Positions 1 through 9,139 of a stretch of DNA of 36,423 nt are shown in pieces. Origin of the DNA: Methanomicrobiales archaeon (lineage in GTDB: Archaea > Halobacteriota > Methanomicrobia > Methanomicrobiales > JACTUA01); the NCBI GenBank assembly GCA_028678905.1, contig JAJRCO010000222.1, positions 1 to 36,423 of the forward strand. Direction: 5' to 3'. A program made the translations under genes and the position numbers. Every line of letters begins with the position of its first letter. The stretch's first letter is position 1. The notes beneath the pieces were generated by a model that was given only the letters and a program-made list of their open reading frames with translations, was not told the origin of the DNA and made no database searches.

Positions 1-278
1 GACCAGGGTTTGCCCCCGAGGTCGGCCTGGGAGAAATTGCCGGTCACATGGACAGAGAGCAGGGGGGTGGGATGCATGCTGGTGTGGCGGGACAAAAAGA
101 TGATCAGGTCAGAACCAGACACCCTGTCGACTCCATCCTGGCTGATCAGTCTCCCCTCTACTTCCATAAGGTGGAAAGAAATATCTCCTGTCTTTCTTTC
201 CGGCAGCAGCTCCAGGATATGGCGGCGGATATTTCTTCCCGCCGGATCATTTACGGAGCTCACCAGCATGACCTGCAT
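1..278 (-). CDS. dtdA: D-aminoacyl-tRNA deacylase, archaeal type (3' end cut by window)
   Basis: This gene runs off the left edge of the window; only its first 92 codons are present. The product should be the archaeal zinc-dependent D-aminoacyl-tRNA deacylase, which hydrolyses D-amino acids from mischarged tRNA in the cytoplasm. The visible N-terminus MQVMLVSSVNDPAGRNIR and the later stretch SRHTSMHPTPLLSVHVTGN are family hallmarks that I recognise. The start is ATG at 278; a second in-frame ATG lies three codons on (MLVSS), so the exact start is uncertain. No clear Shine-Dalgarno sequence is seen. It is divergent from the small gene at 349, separated by about 70 bp. Catalytic residues further along cannot be checked because the rest is missing. 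Confidence 0.88.
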   Translation of the reverse strand, partial: MQVMLVSSVNDPAGRNIRRHILELLPERKTGDISFHLMEVEGRLISQDGVDRVSGSDLIIFLSRHTSMHPTPLLSVHVTGNFSQADLGGKPW

Positions 279-348
279 ACGATGTACCAGATAATTGACC
301 GGGCAGCATAGTAAACCCTTTTTCCCTCCTCAGTTCCATGATGTACCC

Positions 349-522
349 ATGGTTAACCAAGTTGAGGAGGCCTTCCACAAGGAGGGCATCGAGAGGGAGA
401 TCACCTGCGAGCAGGCCTTCGCCCTCGCAGAAAAATACCATATCCCGAAGATAGAGATCTCCCGCTACTGTAACCAGCATAAAATCAAGATCCGGAGCTG
501 TCAGCTGGGCTGCTTCCGATGA
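349..522 (+). CDS. Small conserved protein upstream of moeA (HTH-like, CQLGCF tail)
   Basis: A 57-residue protein that ends CQLGCFR. Its middle (AFALAEKYHIPKIEISRYCN) resembles a helix-turn-helix, and the lysine-rich C-terminal part carries three cysteines. The stop codon overlaps the moeA start in the sequence ATGA at 519-522, so it is almost certainly translationally coupled to moeA. I recall similar short proteins ending in a CxLGCF pattern in methanogens but cannot name a family. The ATG at 349 was chosen because the protein-like part begins there; an in-frame TTG at 295 would add 18 unconvincing residues. Its position suggests a regulator or accessory factor of molybdopterin biosynthesis, but that is inference from context only. 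Confidence 0.65.
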   Translation: MVNQVEEAFHKEGIEREITCEQAFALAEKYHIPKIEISRYCNQHKIKIRSCQLGCFR

Positions 523-1721
523 ACCGTTTCCTAACCGTCGTCTCCGTGGAAGAGGCGGTCCGAACCCTGCAGAGTCTTGCCTCTCCCCCAAAACCGGAGA
601 CAGTACCCCTCGCCGGCTCACTGCAGCGGGTGCTTGCAGAGGATGTTCGGTCTGATAGCGACATTCCAGGGTTTGACCGATCCACGGTGGACGGTTTCGC
701 GGTGCTGGCCCGCGACACGGTGGGTGCGTCCGACTCCCTGCCGGCCCTCCTATATTTTAGGGGACGGATCTCCATGGGGTCCCCTCCCTCAGTCGGTATC
801 CGGACTGGCGAATGCGCCTACATCCCCACCGGTGGCGTGCTCCCGCAGGGTGCGGATGCTGTAGCCATGATCGAGTACAGCGAACAGGTGGAGGACCAGG
901 TACTTATCCAGCGGCCGGTCGCACCAGGAGAGAATGTAGTGCAGCGGGGCGAGGATTTTGCCCGCGGCTCAATGATACTTTCCCGCGGCCATCTCCTCCG
1001 GCCCCAGGATCTGGGGGTCCTAGCAGCGGCGGGTTTTACCGAATCCGCCGTGTACCGCAATCCCCGCATCGGAGTGATTTCTACTGGAAACGAGCTGGTT
1101 CCGGTGGACCAGGATCCGCGGCCAGGGCAGGTGCGGGACGCAAACTCGTTCATGATCCAAGGATTTTTTGCAGAACACGGGTGCGAGCCGCGGAGGTACG
1201 GGATCGTCCCCGACGATCCACATCTCTTCCGCGAAGCCCTGGAGCATGCTCTCCCTAAAAGCGACGCGGTGATCATCTCAGGGGGGAGTTCCAAGGATGT
1301 CCGGGATGTCTGTGCACAGGTGATTGGGGAGCTCGGGGAGGTACGAATCCATGGAATCTCTATCCAGCCCGGAAAACCGACCATCATCGGAAAAATAGGT
1401 GCGATTCCGGTCATCGGGCTTCCCGGACACCCTGCATCCGCGTATATCGTGGTGCGGGTGCTGGTGACCCCGCTGCTTGAGAGGATGACCGGCCGGTCCT
1501 TTCCTCCGGTAATCGCCTCCGCGGTGCTCGCGGAAAACATCCCCTCCCCCAAGGGGAGAGAGGATTATGTACGGGTGCGCCTGGAGGAGGGAAAAGCCAT
1601 CCCCCTTTTTGGAAAATCCGGTCTACTCAATACGCTAGTGCAGAGCGAGGGTATGGTGCGAATCCCCGCGGGGAGCGAAGGGCTGGAAGCGGGAGAGATG
1701 GTGGAGGTAATACGATGGTGA
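519..1721 (+). CDS. moeA: Molybdopterin molybdenumtransferase MoeA
   Basis: A 400-residue full-length MoeA. The enzyme inserts molybdate or tungstate into adenylylated molybdopterin, which methanogens need for formylmethanofuran dehydrogenase and formate dehydrogenase. Visible family features are the N-terminal DIPGFDRSTVDGFAV (residues about 47-61), IPTGGVLPQGADAV (about 107-120), VISTGNELV (about 188-196), the MoCF_biosynth-like loop IISGGSSKD (about 251-259) and KPGKPT-type IQPGKPTIIG with GLPGHPAS near residue 300. The C-terminal beta-barrel domain IV follows. The start ATG overlaps the previous stop, and the 3' end overlaps the second moeA by 7 bp, so the three genes form one operon. Confidence 0.95.
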   Translation: MNRFLTVVSVEEAVRTLQSLASPPKPETVPLAGSLQRVLAEDVRSDSDIPGFDRSTVDGFAVLARDTVGASDSLPALLYFRGRISMGSPPSVGIRTGECAYIPTGGVLPQGADAVAMIEYSEQVEDQVLIQRPVAPGENVVQRGEDFARGSMILSRGHLLRPQDLGVLAAAGFTESAVYRNPRIGVISTGNELVPVDQDPRPGQVRDANSFMIQGFFAEHGCEPRRYGIVPDDPHLFREALEHALPKSDAVIISGGSSKDVRDVCAQVIGELGEVRIHGISIQPGKPTIIGKIGAIPVIGLPGHPASAYIVVRVLVTPLLERMTGRSFPPVIASAVLAENIPSPKGREDYVRVRLEEGKAIPLFGKSGLLNTLVQSEGMVRIPAGSEGLEAGEMVEVIRW

Positions 1722-3571
1722 CCCGGTACCTCTCCTTGATATCGCTGGAAGCAGCGCGGGATCTGCTGCGATCCACCTTCCCTCTCCCTCCCCGGACAGT
1801 GCGGGTGGACCTGGAGAATGCCGTGCATCACCGAACCGCTACTGCTCTCTTCTCCCGGTTTTCTGTCCCAGAACACCCCCTTGCAGCCATGGATGGGATC
1901 GCCGTACAGAGCGAGGAGACGGTGGGTGCATCGGAACAGAAGCCCGTCACCCTCCGCCGGGCGATACGGTTAAACACCGGAAATCCACTCCCGGCCGGAT
2001 TCGATGCGGTGATCATGATCGAAGATGTGTGGGAGAAGGATGGATGCTACACCATCCGGAAACCGGTCAGCCCCTGGCAGCACATCCGCCCGAGCGGAGA
2101 GGATATCGCCGAATCAGAGATGGTACTCCCCTCCGCGCACCGCCTGAGACCCCACGAGATCGCGGCGCTTGCCTCGTACGGGATCACGGAGATACCGATC
2201 CACACCCTGGAGATCGCACTCATCCCCACCGGTAGCGAACTGGTCACACCCGGGGGGAAGCCAGGACCAGGTCAGGCGGTGGAAAGCAATACCCTGCTTG
2301 CCCGGGCAATGCTCGAACAGACCGGAGTGCTGTGCAACCGATACTCCATTGTTCCGGACGAGCCGGACCGGATCCGGGCGGTACTTGCGGAGGCAGTGCT
2401 AACGCACGATATGGTAATCCTATCTGCAGGTTCTTCAGCAGGAACAAGAGATTATTCGGCTACGATCATGGGAGAGCTGGGCCAGGTACTTGCACACGGG
2501 GTGGCCATCAAACCGGGCAAGCCGGTCATCATCGCCTCGATCCAGAAAAAACCAGTGATCGGCCTTCCCGGCTACCCTCTCTCTGCACTTACCGTGCTTC
2601 GTGAACTGGTGATTCCGTTCCTTGCGGAGAGGGGATTTACCGCCCCGCGTTACCCGGACCTTTCGGTCATCCTCACCACTACCCTGCATTCGGAGATCGG
2701 AACAGACGAATTTGTACTTCTTTCGGCGGGGAAGGTGGGAGACCACTGGGTGGGTGTACCCCAGTCGCGAGGGGCAGGAGTACAGATGAGTGCGGTGCGA
2801 GCAAATGCATACCTGCAGATTCCGGCTGCGAAGGAAGGATTCGAGGCGGGATCCCAGGTAACTGCCAGACTGCTCGTTTCCACTAAGCAGGCGGAATCGG
2901 CACTCCTCCTCACGGGTAGCCACGACCCGGCTCTCGATCATCTCGCCGATCTTCTGCAGCATGCCGGCGTGGAGCTGCATTCCACCCATGTGGGAAGCAT
3001 GGGAGGGATGCTAACCCTGCGCAGGGACGAATGCCACGCCGCACCGATGCATCTACTTGCGCCGGATGGATCCTATAACGTCCCCTATTTGCAGAAATAC
3101 CTCCCCGAGGAGGACCTCGTGCTGCTCTGCGTTGCGGAGCGGGAACAGGGAGTGATCTCCCGGAAGAAAATCACCCTCCATGACCTGCCTGGCCACCGCT
3201 TCGTGAACCGGCAGAAAGGATCCGGTACCCGGATGCTACTTGATCATCTGCTCGCCCGGGAAGGGATCGATCCCACGTCTATCCCTGGCTACAACCGGGA
3301 GGTCACTACCCACCTCGCGGTTGCCCTTGCGGTCAAAAACGGTGAAGCAGATGCAGGCATCGGGGTGTTTAGCGCCGCAAAAGCCTATGGGCTCTCCTTT
3401 TCTCCACTGGGTACCGAACGGTACGAGATCGTCGCCCGAAAGAACCACAGCGAGGATGAGCGGATGCGGCTCCTGTTCCGGACGGTGGCGTCCGGGGAGT
3501 TCCGGGGGATCCTTCGCAGTCTCGGGGGTTATGATGTGACCGAGACGGGCGTGAAGAGACAAATTCCCTGA
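1715..3571 (+). CDS. MoeA-like protein fused to a periplasmic-binding-like domain
   Basis: A 618-residue two-part protein. Residues 1 to about 395 form a second MoeA copy (PEHPLAAMDGIAV, IPTGSELV, ILSAGSSAGTRDYS, IKPGKPVII, GLPGYPLS). Residues from about 400 to the end form a PBP-like/LysR-substrate-type domain (LLTGSHDPALDHLADLL, GSMGGM, FVNRQKGSGTRMLLDHLL, AVKNGEADAGIGV). This MoeA-PBP architecture is known in archaea; the extra domain resembles molybdate- or tungstate-binding domains and may sense oxyanion, which is inference. A GGAGG ribosome-binding site at about 1703-1707 precedes the ATG. Tandem MoeA genes suggest a division of labour, for example Mo versus W or insertion versus metal selection. 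No clear terminator follows, only a T-rich stretch near 3600. Confidence 0.93.
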   Translation: MVTRYLSLISLEAARDLLRSTFPLPPRTVRVDLENAVHHRTATALFSRFSVPEHPLAAMDGIAVQSEETVGASEQKPVTLRRAIRLNTGNPLPAGFDAVIMIEDVWEKDGCYTIRKPVSPWQHIRPSGEDIAESEMVLPSAHRLRPHEIAALASYGITEIPIHTLEIALIPTGSELVTPGGKPGPGQAVESNTLLARAMLEQTGVLCNRYSIVPDEPDRIRAVLAEAVLTHDMVILSAGSSAGTRDYSATIMGELGQVLAHGVAIKPGKPVIIASIQKKPVIGLPGYPLSALTVLRELVIPFLAERGFTAPRYPDLSVILTTTLHSEIGTDEFVLLSAGKVGDHWVGVPQSRGAGVQMSAVRANAYLQIPAAKEGFEAGSQVTARLLVSTKQAESALLLTGSHDPALDHLADLLQHAGVELHSTHVGSMGGMLTLRRDECHAAPMHLLAPDGSYNVPYLQKYLPEEDLVLLCVAEREQGVISRKKITLHDLPGHRFVNRQKGSGTRMLLDHLLAREGIDPTSIPGYNREVTTHLAVALAVKNGEADAGIGVFSAAKAYGLSFSPLGTERYEIVARKNHSEDERMRLLFRTVASGEFRGILRSLGGYDVTETGVKRQIP

Positions 3572-3673
3572 GTGAGAATCGGCGCCTCAATAGCCGGCAT
3601 TTCTCTTTTTCGACCAGATTTCGAAAAATGCTATCATCAGGAGCATCCAACATACTGGGAAGAGTGATCACGC

Positions 3674-6600
3674 GTGGAAAAGGTGGAGAGCAGCTACAAC
3701 GCGAATGAGGTCGAAGAATCCGTGCAGGAATTCTGGAAGCGGGAGGACATCTATGCCCGGGTGCGATCCCTGCGCCGGAACGGACCTCCCTTCTTTTTTG
3801 TCGATGGCCCTCCTTACACCACCGGCTATATCCACCTGGGAACCGCCTGGAACAAGATCCTCAAAGACACCATCCTCCGCTTCCATCGCATGCAGGGTCG
3901 CCATGTGCTCGACCGGGCCGGGTACGACATGCACGGACTTCCCATCGAGGTGAAGGTGGAGCACGCGTTGGGCTTCACCACCAAGAAGGATATCGAGGCC
4001 TACGGGATTGGACCCTTCATCGAGCAGTGCCGGGAGTTTGCGCTCCGCAACAAAGACATCATGAGCGGACAGTTCCGGCGTCTGGGAGTCTGGCTTGATT
4101 TCGACAACCCCTACCAGACCCTTTCCCGGGAATACATCGCCGCGGCCTGGTGGACGCTGAAACGGGCGGAGGAAGAACAGAAGCTGGAGAAGGGCTATCG
4201 GGTGGTGAACTGGTGCCCCCGCTGCGAGACTGCGATCGCCGATGCGGAGGTGGAGTACTGGGAGGCTACCGATCCCTCCATCTTCGTGAAATTCCCAGTC
4301 GAAGGAAAGAAAAACGAGTACCTGATCATCTGGACCACCACCCCCTGGACGCTTCCTGCAAACATCGCCGTGGCGGTTCATCCCTCGTTCCTCTATGTCC
4401 GGGTGTCCGCAAAAAAAGATGGGAGAGAGGAATTTCTCTGGGTCGCCGATGATCTCGCCGAATCGGTCCTCCGGAAAGGAAGGTACCAGAATTACGAGAT
4501 TACCGAACGGAAGGTAGGCTCCGACCTGGTCGGTCTGGAATACCGGTCTCCTCTGGAACAGTTCGTTCCGATCCAGAAGAATATTATTCACCGGGTGGTG
4601 CCGGCGGATTTCGTCACCTTGGAGAACACCGGGATGGTGCATATTGCCCCCGGCCACGGATGGGACGATTATCTCCTGGGCCTCCGCGAGCACCTGGAGA
4701 TCTTCTGTCCAGTAGATGGTTCTGGTCATTTCACCAGGGAGGGGGGGAAATACGCTGGCTTGAGCGTGAAGGATGCGAATCCGGTGATCCTGGACGATCT
4801 CGGCGCATCCCTGATCTCACGGGGGGAGGTGGTTCACCGCTACGGGCACTGCTGGCGGTGCAAGAAGCCCATCATTTTCCGGGCCACCGAACAATGGTTC
4901 CTGACCGTCTCCGATATCCGGGAACAGATGCTCGCCCAGATCGCAGAGGTGAAATGGTTCCCCGAATGGGCTGGCAGTGCCCGGTTCCACGACTGGGTGA
5001 AAGAGGTCCGCGACTGGTGTATCTCCCGCCAGCGTTTCTGGGGTATCCCCATCCCTATCTGGCAGTGTCCAGAATGCCATTCCTACCGGGTGATGGGATC
5101 CTTCGAGGAACTGGAGGCGCTTAGCGGGGCACCGCTCCTGGATCCCCACCGGCCCTATGTGGACATGGTCACCATTCCCTGCCCGTGCGGAGGAAGCATG
5201 CGCCGAGTTGAGGATATCTTCGACGTATGGTTCGATTCAGCGGTCGCGTCCTGGGCCACCCTTAAGTTCCCCGGAGTCAGGGAAGAGTTCGACCAGTACT
5301 GGCCTGCCGATTTCATCACGGAAGGCCAGGATCAGACCCGGGGCTGGTTCTATTCCCAGCTGGGGGCAAGCACCATCGCGTTCGGCCGGGCACCCTATCG
5401 CAGGGTACTGATGCACGGTTTCGCCCTGGATGCGGAAGGAAGGAAGATGAGCAAGAGCCTGGGGAATATGGTCTCACCTGAGGAGATCATCGCCCAATTC
5501 GGGGCGGATGTGCTCCGGCTCTACGTTCTCTCTGCCAGCGCGCCCTGGGACGACCTGAAGTTCAACCAGGAAGGAGTAAAGACCGTGAACCGGACCGTAA
5601 ACATCCTGTGGAACGTGTACCGGTTCCCTCTCCCGTACATGATCCTGGACCGGTTCACCCCGGTTTCGCAGGAGGGTCTATGGGATCCGGAAGGCCTCTC
5701 TGCGATTCACTCACGTCTTTCTGACGAAGATCGCTGGATCCTCTCCCGCATCAATTCGGTGGCACAGGAGGTGGAGGTCTCCCTGCAGGATTGCCAGCTG
5801 CACCATGCCAGCCGAGCCATCCTGTCCTTCATCCTGGACGACCTCTCCCGGTGGTATATCCAGCTGATCCGCCCCCGCATGTGGCTGGAGGAGGCCGCGG
5901 CCGAAAAGGAACAGGCTTACCAGTGTCTCTATCACGTGCTCCGACGGCTTCTAGTACTGCTCGCCCCCTTCGCCCCACACATCACGGAGAAGATGTACGG
6001 GAATCTCCGCCTGCCCGCAGAACCGGAGTCCCTCCACCTCCAGGACTGGATCCATCCTAATGAACGGATAATCGACCAGGAACTGGAGGGCATGATGCGC
6101 ACGGTGATGGCGTTCGACGATGCGGTCGCGGCAGCCCGCCAGGTCGGGAGAAGGAAGCTGCGCTGGCCGGTGGCAGAGTGCGTGGTGGCAACGGAGAATC
6201 CCGAAGTGCGCAAGGCGTTGATGCATTTGCACCGCCTCTGCCGGTTGCGAGCAAACAGCCGCAAGGTGAATGTCAGCTCTGTTCCCTGGGATCGCATCAT
6301 CTGGAAGCCGGTGCCGGTGATGAAGGAGATCGGACCGGTATTCGGGAAGGATGCTCCACGGGTCAAGATTCTTGTCGAACAGGCGGAAGGCGCCTGGCTT
6401 AAAAAGACCCTGGAAGCGGAGGGACACGCGATCCTGGGAGAGCAGCGTTACGAGATCACCTCTTCCCAGGTGACCTTCCAGGAGACTATGCCAGATAATT
6501 TCTTTGCGGCACCGATGAAAGACGCGACCGTGTATGTGGACTGCCGACTCACTCCAGAGCTGGAGACAGAGGGCTATGCCCGGGAGATCATCCGGCGCCT

Positions 6601-6847
6601 ACAGGAGATGAGGCGCCAGCTGGATCTACGGGTTGAGGACTTTATCACTGCGGAGGTGACCCTTTCCGATGCCCGCGTATATGCACTGCTCAAAGAGGAG
6701 TGGGCGGACCTGATCGGACGAGAGGTCCGGGCGTCTATCTTCCACCTATCCCTCCCCCCGAACGCGAGGGAGCGATCCTGGAACCTGCAGAACGAGTGGG
6801 ATATCGAGGAGATCACGGTACGTACGAGTGTATCACGCCTCGATTAG
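3674..6847 (+). CDS. ileS: Isoleucyl-tRNA synthetase
   Basis: A 1057-residue class Ia aminoacyl-tRNA synthetase that charges tRNA-Ile in the cytoplasm. The HIGH-type motif is HLGT at residues 54-57 and KMSKS is exact at 591-595. The CP1 editing domain is recognisable by IIWTTTPWTLPANIAVAVHP (about 217-236). Two cysteine pairs (CPRCE near residue 183, CWRCKKP near 395) and further pairs (CPECH, CPCGG) are likely zinc-knuckle ligands. Length and the long C-terminal extension fit the archaeal/eukaryotic type. The start is GTG at 3674, giving the typical N-terminus MEKVESSYNANEVEESV, with a GGAAGAG stretch about 10 nt upstream. The gene converges on thg1 and overlaps its tail by 15 bp. Confidence 0.97.
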   Translation: MEKVESSYNANEVEESVQEFWKREDIYARVRSLRRNGPPFFFVDGPPYTTGYIHLGTAWNKILKDTILRFHRMQGRHVLDRAGYDMHGLPIEVKVEHALGFTTKKDIEAYGIGPFIEQCREFALRNKDIMSGQFRRLGVWLDFDNPYQTLSREYIAAAWWTLKRAEEEQKLEKGYRVVNWCPRCETAIADAEVEYWEATDPSIFVKFPVEGKKNEYLIIWTTTPWTLPANIAVAVHPSFLYVRVSAKKDGREEFLWVADDLAESVLRKGRYQNYEITERKVGSDLVGLEYRSPLEQFVPIQKNIIHRVVPADFVTLENTGMVHIAPGHGWDDYLLGLREHLEIFCPVDGSGHFTREGGKYAGLSVKDANPVILDDLGASLISRGEVVHRYGHCWRCKKPIIFRATEQWFLTVSDIREQMLAQIAEVKWFPEWAGSARFHDWVKEVRDWCISRQRFWGIPIPIWQCPECHSYRVMGSFEELEALSGAPLLDPHRPYVDMVTIPCPCGGSMRRVEDIFDVWFDSAVASWATLKFPGVREEFDQYWPADFITEGQDQTRGWFYSQLGASTIAFGRAPYRRVLMHGFALDAEGRKMSKSLGNMVSPEEIIAQFGADVLRLYVLSASAPWDDLKFNQEGVKTVNRTVNILWNVYRFPLPYMILDRFTPVSQEGLWDPEGLSAIHSRLSDEDRWILSRINSVAQEVEVSLQDCQLHHASRAILSFILDDLSRWYIQLIRPRMWLEEAAAEKEQAYQCLYHVLRRLLVLLAPFAPHITEKMYGNLRLPAEPESLHLQDWIHPNERIIDQELEGMMRTVMAFDDAVAAARQVGRRKLRWPVAECVVATENPEVRKALMHLHRLCRLRANSRKVNVSSVPWDRIIWKPVPVMKEIGPVFGKDAPRVKILVEQAEGAWLKKTLEAEGHAILGEQRYEITSSQVTFQETMPDNFFAAPMKDATVYVDCRLTPELETEGYAREIIRRLQEMRRQLDLRVEDFITAEVTLSDARVYALLKEEWADLIGREVRASIFHLSLPPNARERSWNLQNEWDIEEITVRTSVSRLD

Positions 6848-7564
6848 TGAGTGGAGGTACGTCACTCCTTCCGGAGAGGTGAACATCGGCAGATCCCGGT
6901 CCTCTTCCAGCCGGGTGCGGCCCGCCACCACCACCACCTCACCGGACAGGGGGTTGTATCCGGTCCGTTCTTCCCCTGTTTTACGCACGAGCACACCCCT
7001 GCGCTGCCAGGCCGGGGTCTTCGCCAGGTTGATTCCCCGGGCAAACATCATCTCGTGGAGCCCACCGGAAGAGAGGCCTTTCAGTGCGGCAGCTGCGTCG
7101 GCAGGATGCATCCCTTCGTCGATCAAGGCCTGCTGGCCATAAGCGTTCATATGGTTCCTCCATGCCTCCTGCTGGCGCTGCACCAGGTACTCGAAAGTGG
7201 CCTCTCCTCCAACCTGAACAATGCGGGCGTCGAATGCAACCGGCTCCGCAAGAGAGAGGATGACGGTGAGCGCACTCGCCGCGAACGCGGCAGACACGGA
7301 ATCCATCTTCTCGACACGCCCTCCGAAAGGTAGGCGGGGGATATACAGGCTGATCTCGTCAGAGAAGGTGTAGGCAAAAGTTGCCTGGAGTCCGGCCTCC
7401 ACGATCAAGCTCTCGCTCACACGGGCCATGACATGGCTGAAACGTTCGTCGAAAGGTCGGGTAAACTCCAGCCTCTGGGAGAGGCGGTGAAAGCTTCTTC
7501 CATCGAGCCGCAGAAAGACAGGAGGAATCGCCCGTAGATCGCTGTACAGTTCTCTTTGTACCAT
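6833..7564 (-). CDS. thg1: tRNA(His) guanylyltransferase-like protein (Thg1/TLP)
   Basis: A 243-residue member of the Thg1 family of 3'-5' nucleotide-adding polymerases. Thg1 adds G-1 to tRNA-His; archaeal Thg1-like proteins add nucleotides in a template-dependent way and may also repair truncated tRNA 5' ends. The metal-binding motif RLDGRSFHRL (about 19-28) and the second carboxylate motif FSDEISL (about 67-73) are intact, as is the helix with the HMNAYGQQAL type sequence near residue 137. It starts at ATG 7564 and its tail overlaps ileS by 15 bp. The match is of special interest because the tRNA-His gene at 13855-13927 lacks an encoded G-1. No in-frame amber codon is seen, unlike the Methanosarcina acetivorans gene. 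Confidence 0.93.
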   Translation of the reverse strand: MVQRELYSDLRAIPPVFLRLDGRSFHRLSQRLEFTRPFDERFSHVMARVSESLIVEAGLQATFAYTFSDEISLYIPRLPFGGRVEKMDSVSAAFAASALTVILSLAEPVAFDARIVQVGGEATFEYLVQRQQEAWRNHMNAYGQQALIDEGMHPADAAAALKGLSSGGLHEMMFARGINLAKTPAWQRRGVLVRKTGEERTGYNPLSGEVVVVAGRTRLEEDRDLPMFTSPEGVTYLHSLIEA

Positions 7565-7606
7565 GGAAAAGAAAGATAATGGGAGTGATTCAGATGGGAA
7601 GGGGAT

Positions 7607-7864
7607 TTATTCCTCTTGGGGCTTGAAGGCGCGGGCGAGATGGCGGACTACGACCACATCCCCGATGCTTTTAATCATCCGGTAAGGGATCTTGATGCCG
7701 CGGAATCCTTTTACATCGACGAACTCGGGGTTAAGATTTCCTACGGCGATAGAATCAAGCTTCTTTCCGTCCACATCGATGACCACATCCTCAATATCCC
7801 CCACATACACCGCTTTATCGGTGTAGACGCTCAGTCCGAACAGTTCTGTGATCTGCGTTTTCAT
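7607..7864 (-). CDS. PRC-barrel domain protein
   Basis: An 85-residue single PRC-barrel protein. The pattern LFGLSVYTDKAVYVGDIEDVVID, followed by GIKIPYRMIKSIGDVVVV, is the beta-barrel fold of archaeal PRC-barrel proteins, which are often implicated in RNA processing (RimM-like) or, as recently described for CdpB proteins, in cell division. The function here cannot be fixed. It has a strong Shine-Dalgarno region (GAGGAGAAGGG, immediately before the ATG) and a good TATA box about 35 nt upstream, so it has its own promoter. It is separated from thg1 by 42 bp and is divergent from the site-2 protease gene. Confidence 0.85.
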   Translation of the reverse strand: MKTQITELFGLSVYTDKAVYVGDIEDVVIDVDGKKLDSIAVGNLNPEFVDVKGFRGIKIPYRMIKSIGDVVVVRHLARAFKPQEE

Positions 7865-7893
7865 CCCTTCTCCTCAGAGCTCTGCTCTTCCCA

Positions 7894-7904
7894 ACTTATA
7901 TACT
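7894..7904 (-). promoter_or_regulatory. TATA box for the PRC-barrel gene
   Basis: On the minus strand this reads AGTATATAAGT, centred about 35 nt upstream of the ATG at 7864. That spacing leaves room for a short leader containing the GAGGAG ribosome-binding site. Confidence 0.6.
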
Positions 7905-7978
7905 ATTTGCCTTAAAAAGATTGTTGAAATGAACGTCTACCTGGCAACCGACCCCTGGATTTTCCTTTTCCACCACTA

Positions 7979-7991
7979 TTAATATATAAAC
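7979..7991 (+). promoter_or_regulatory. TATA box for the site-2 protease gene
   Basis: TTAATATATAAAC lies about 20-25 nt before the ATG at 8006, so the transcript should be leaderless or nearly so. No Shine-Dalgarno sequence is present in the interval. Confidence 0.6.
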
Positions 7992-8005
7992 GATGATGCT
8001 CTTCT

Positions 8006-9139
8006 ATGAAAGGTTCTTTCCAGATCGGGCGCCTTTACGGCATCCCGGTCCTCCTTCACTGGTCCTTTGCTCTGGTGATACCTCTGTTTGCCTGGATCAT
8101 CGGGGTAGAGATCACTTATACTACCTCTCTCGTTGCCGGCCTTTTCGGGGTGAATATCGATCAAAGCCTGATCACCTCCGGGTACGTCCCGTATATCCTG
8201 GGGGCAATCGTCTCTATCGGGCTCTTTGTGGGTGTTTTTATTCACGAGCTGGCCCACTCCATTGTCGCAAAGAGGAACAAAATCAGGATCAACAGTATCA
8301 CCCTGCTCATTCTGGGCGGGGTCTCCTCCATGGAGGAGACCACTCCTGACCCCCGGGTAGAGCTTCCCATGGCCCTCGCTGGCCCTCTCACCAGCCTCGG
8401 GCTTGGCATCATCTCCTCGGCGATCGTCTATCTGATCGCAGGGGTAGAAGGAAGCACTCCCTTTTCGGGTGCCTTGATTTTTATCTTCGGGTATCTTGGC
8501 CTCCTGAACATCATCCTCTTCGGCTTCAACCTGCTTCCGGCCTTTCCCATGGACGGGGGCCGGGTGCTGCGGGCCTGGCTGGCAAAAAGGATGCCCCTCG
8601 CCCGTGCTACCCGTATTGCCGCGGACATTGGGAAAGCCTTTGCCATCGTCTTCGGCATCTTCGGGTTCATCATCTTCAATCCCATCCTGATCATCATCGC
8701 GTTCTTCATCTATATCGGGGCCAATCAGGAGTCCCTGCTGGTGCGGTACAATATTCTGTTAAAGGACCTCACCATGCAGCAGGTGATGAGCAGCCCGGTG
8801 ATGACCGTGCCTCCCGCCATGCCCCTATCCGAACTGGTTGAGAAGATGCACACTACCAAGCATCTGGGATTTCCGGTGGTTGACCGGGGTCAGCTGGTGG
8901 GGCTGGTTACCCTGGCCGACGTGCAGAAGAGTCCACCCACCGATCGTGAGGCGTTGATTGTAAAAGACGTGATGTCCCGACAGGTGGTCACTCTAACACC
9001 GGACGCTCCTCTGACCGAAGCGTTCAAGATCATGTCAGAGCGACAGATCGGACGCATTCCGGTGGTCCAGGGGGACGAGATCGTGGGGATTGTCACCCGC
9101 ACCGACATCCTCAAAGTGATGGAACTGCGGGAAGGATAA
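8006..9139 (+). CDS. Site-2 protease (M50) with two CBS domains
   Basis: A 377-residue intramembrane zinc metalloprotease. The zinc motif HELAH is at residues 80-84 and the second motif NLLPAFPMDGGR is at about 175-186, both intact. About six hydrophobic segments lie in residues 15-240. The C-terminal part, from about 255, holds a CBS pair (MQQVMSSPVMTVPP, then VKDVMSRQVVTLTP), a nucleotide-sensing module common in this group. Such enzymes cleave membrane-tethered regulators; CBS pairs may tie activity to adenine nucleotide level (family knowledge, not shown here). The gene has its own TATA box and converges on the radical SAM gene with a 29-bp tail overlap. Confidence 0.94.
   Translation: MKGSFQIGRLYGIPVLLHWSFALVIPLFAWIIGVEITYTTSLVAGLFGVNIDQSLITSGYVPYILGAIVSIGLFVGVFIHELAHSIVAKRNKIRINSITLLILGGVSSMEETTPDPRVELPMALAGPLTSLGLGIISSAIVYLIAGVEGSTPFSGALIFIFGYLGLLNIILFGFNLLPAFPMDGGRVLRAWLAKRMPLARATRIAADIGKAFAIVFGIFGFIIFNPILIIIAFFIYIGANQESLLVRYNILLKDLTMQQVMSSPVMTVPPAMPLSELVEKMHTTKHLGFPVVDRGQLVGLVTLADVQKSPPTDREALIVKDVMSRQVVTLTPDAPLTEAFKIMSERQIGRIPVVQGDEIVGIVTRTDILKVMELREG

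Noticed and set aside
10-311. Plus-strand open frames at the left edge (94 and 87 codons)
   Set aside because: They lie opposite the dtdA coding sequence, which has clear family motifs; the plus-strand peptides have none.
247-621. Minus-strand frame of 124 codons
   Set aside because: It covers the small gene and the start of moeA on the other strand and has no recognisable protein character.
3668-4729. Long minus-strand frame (353 codons) opposite ileS
   Set aside because: It is an antisense shadow of a GC-rich, well-conserved synthetase; the translation is low in motif content and rich in Gly/Pro/Asp/His.
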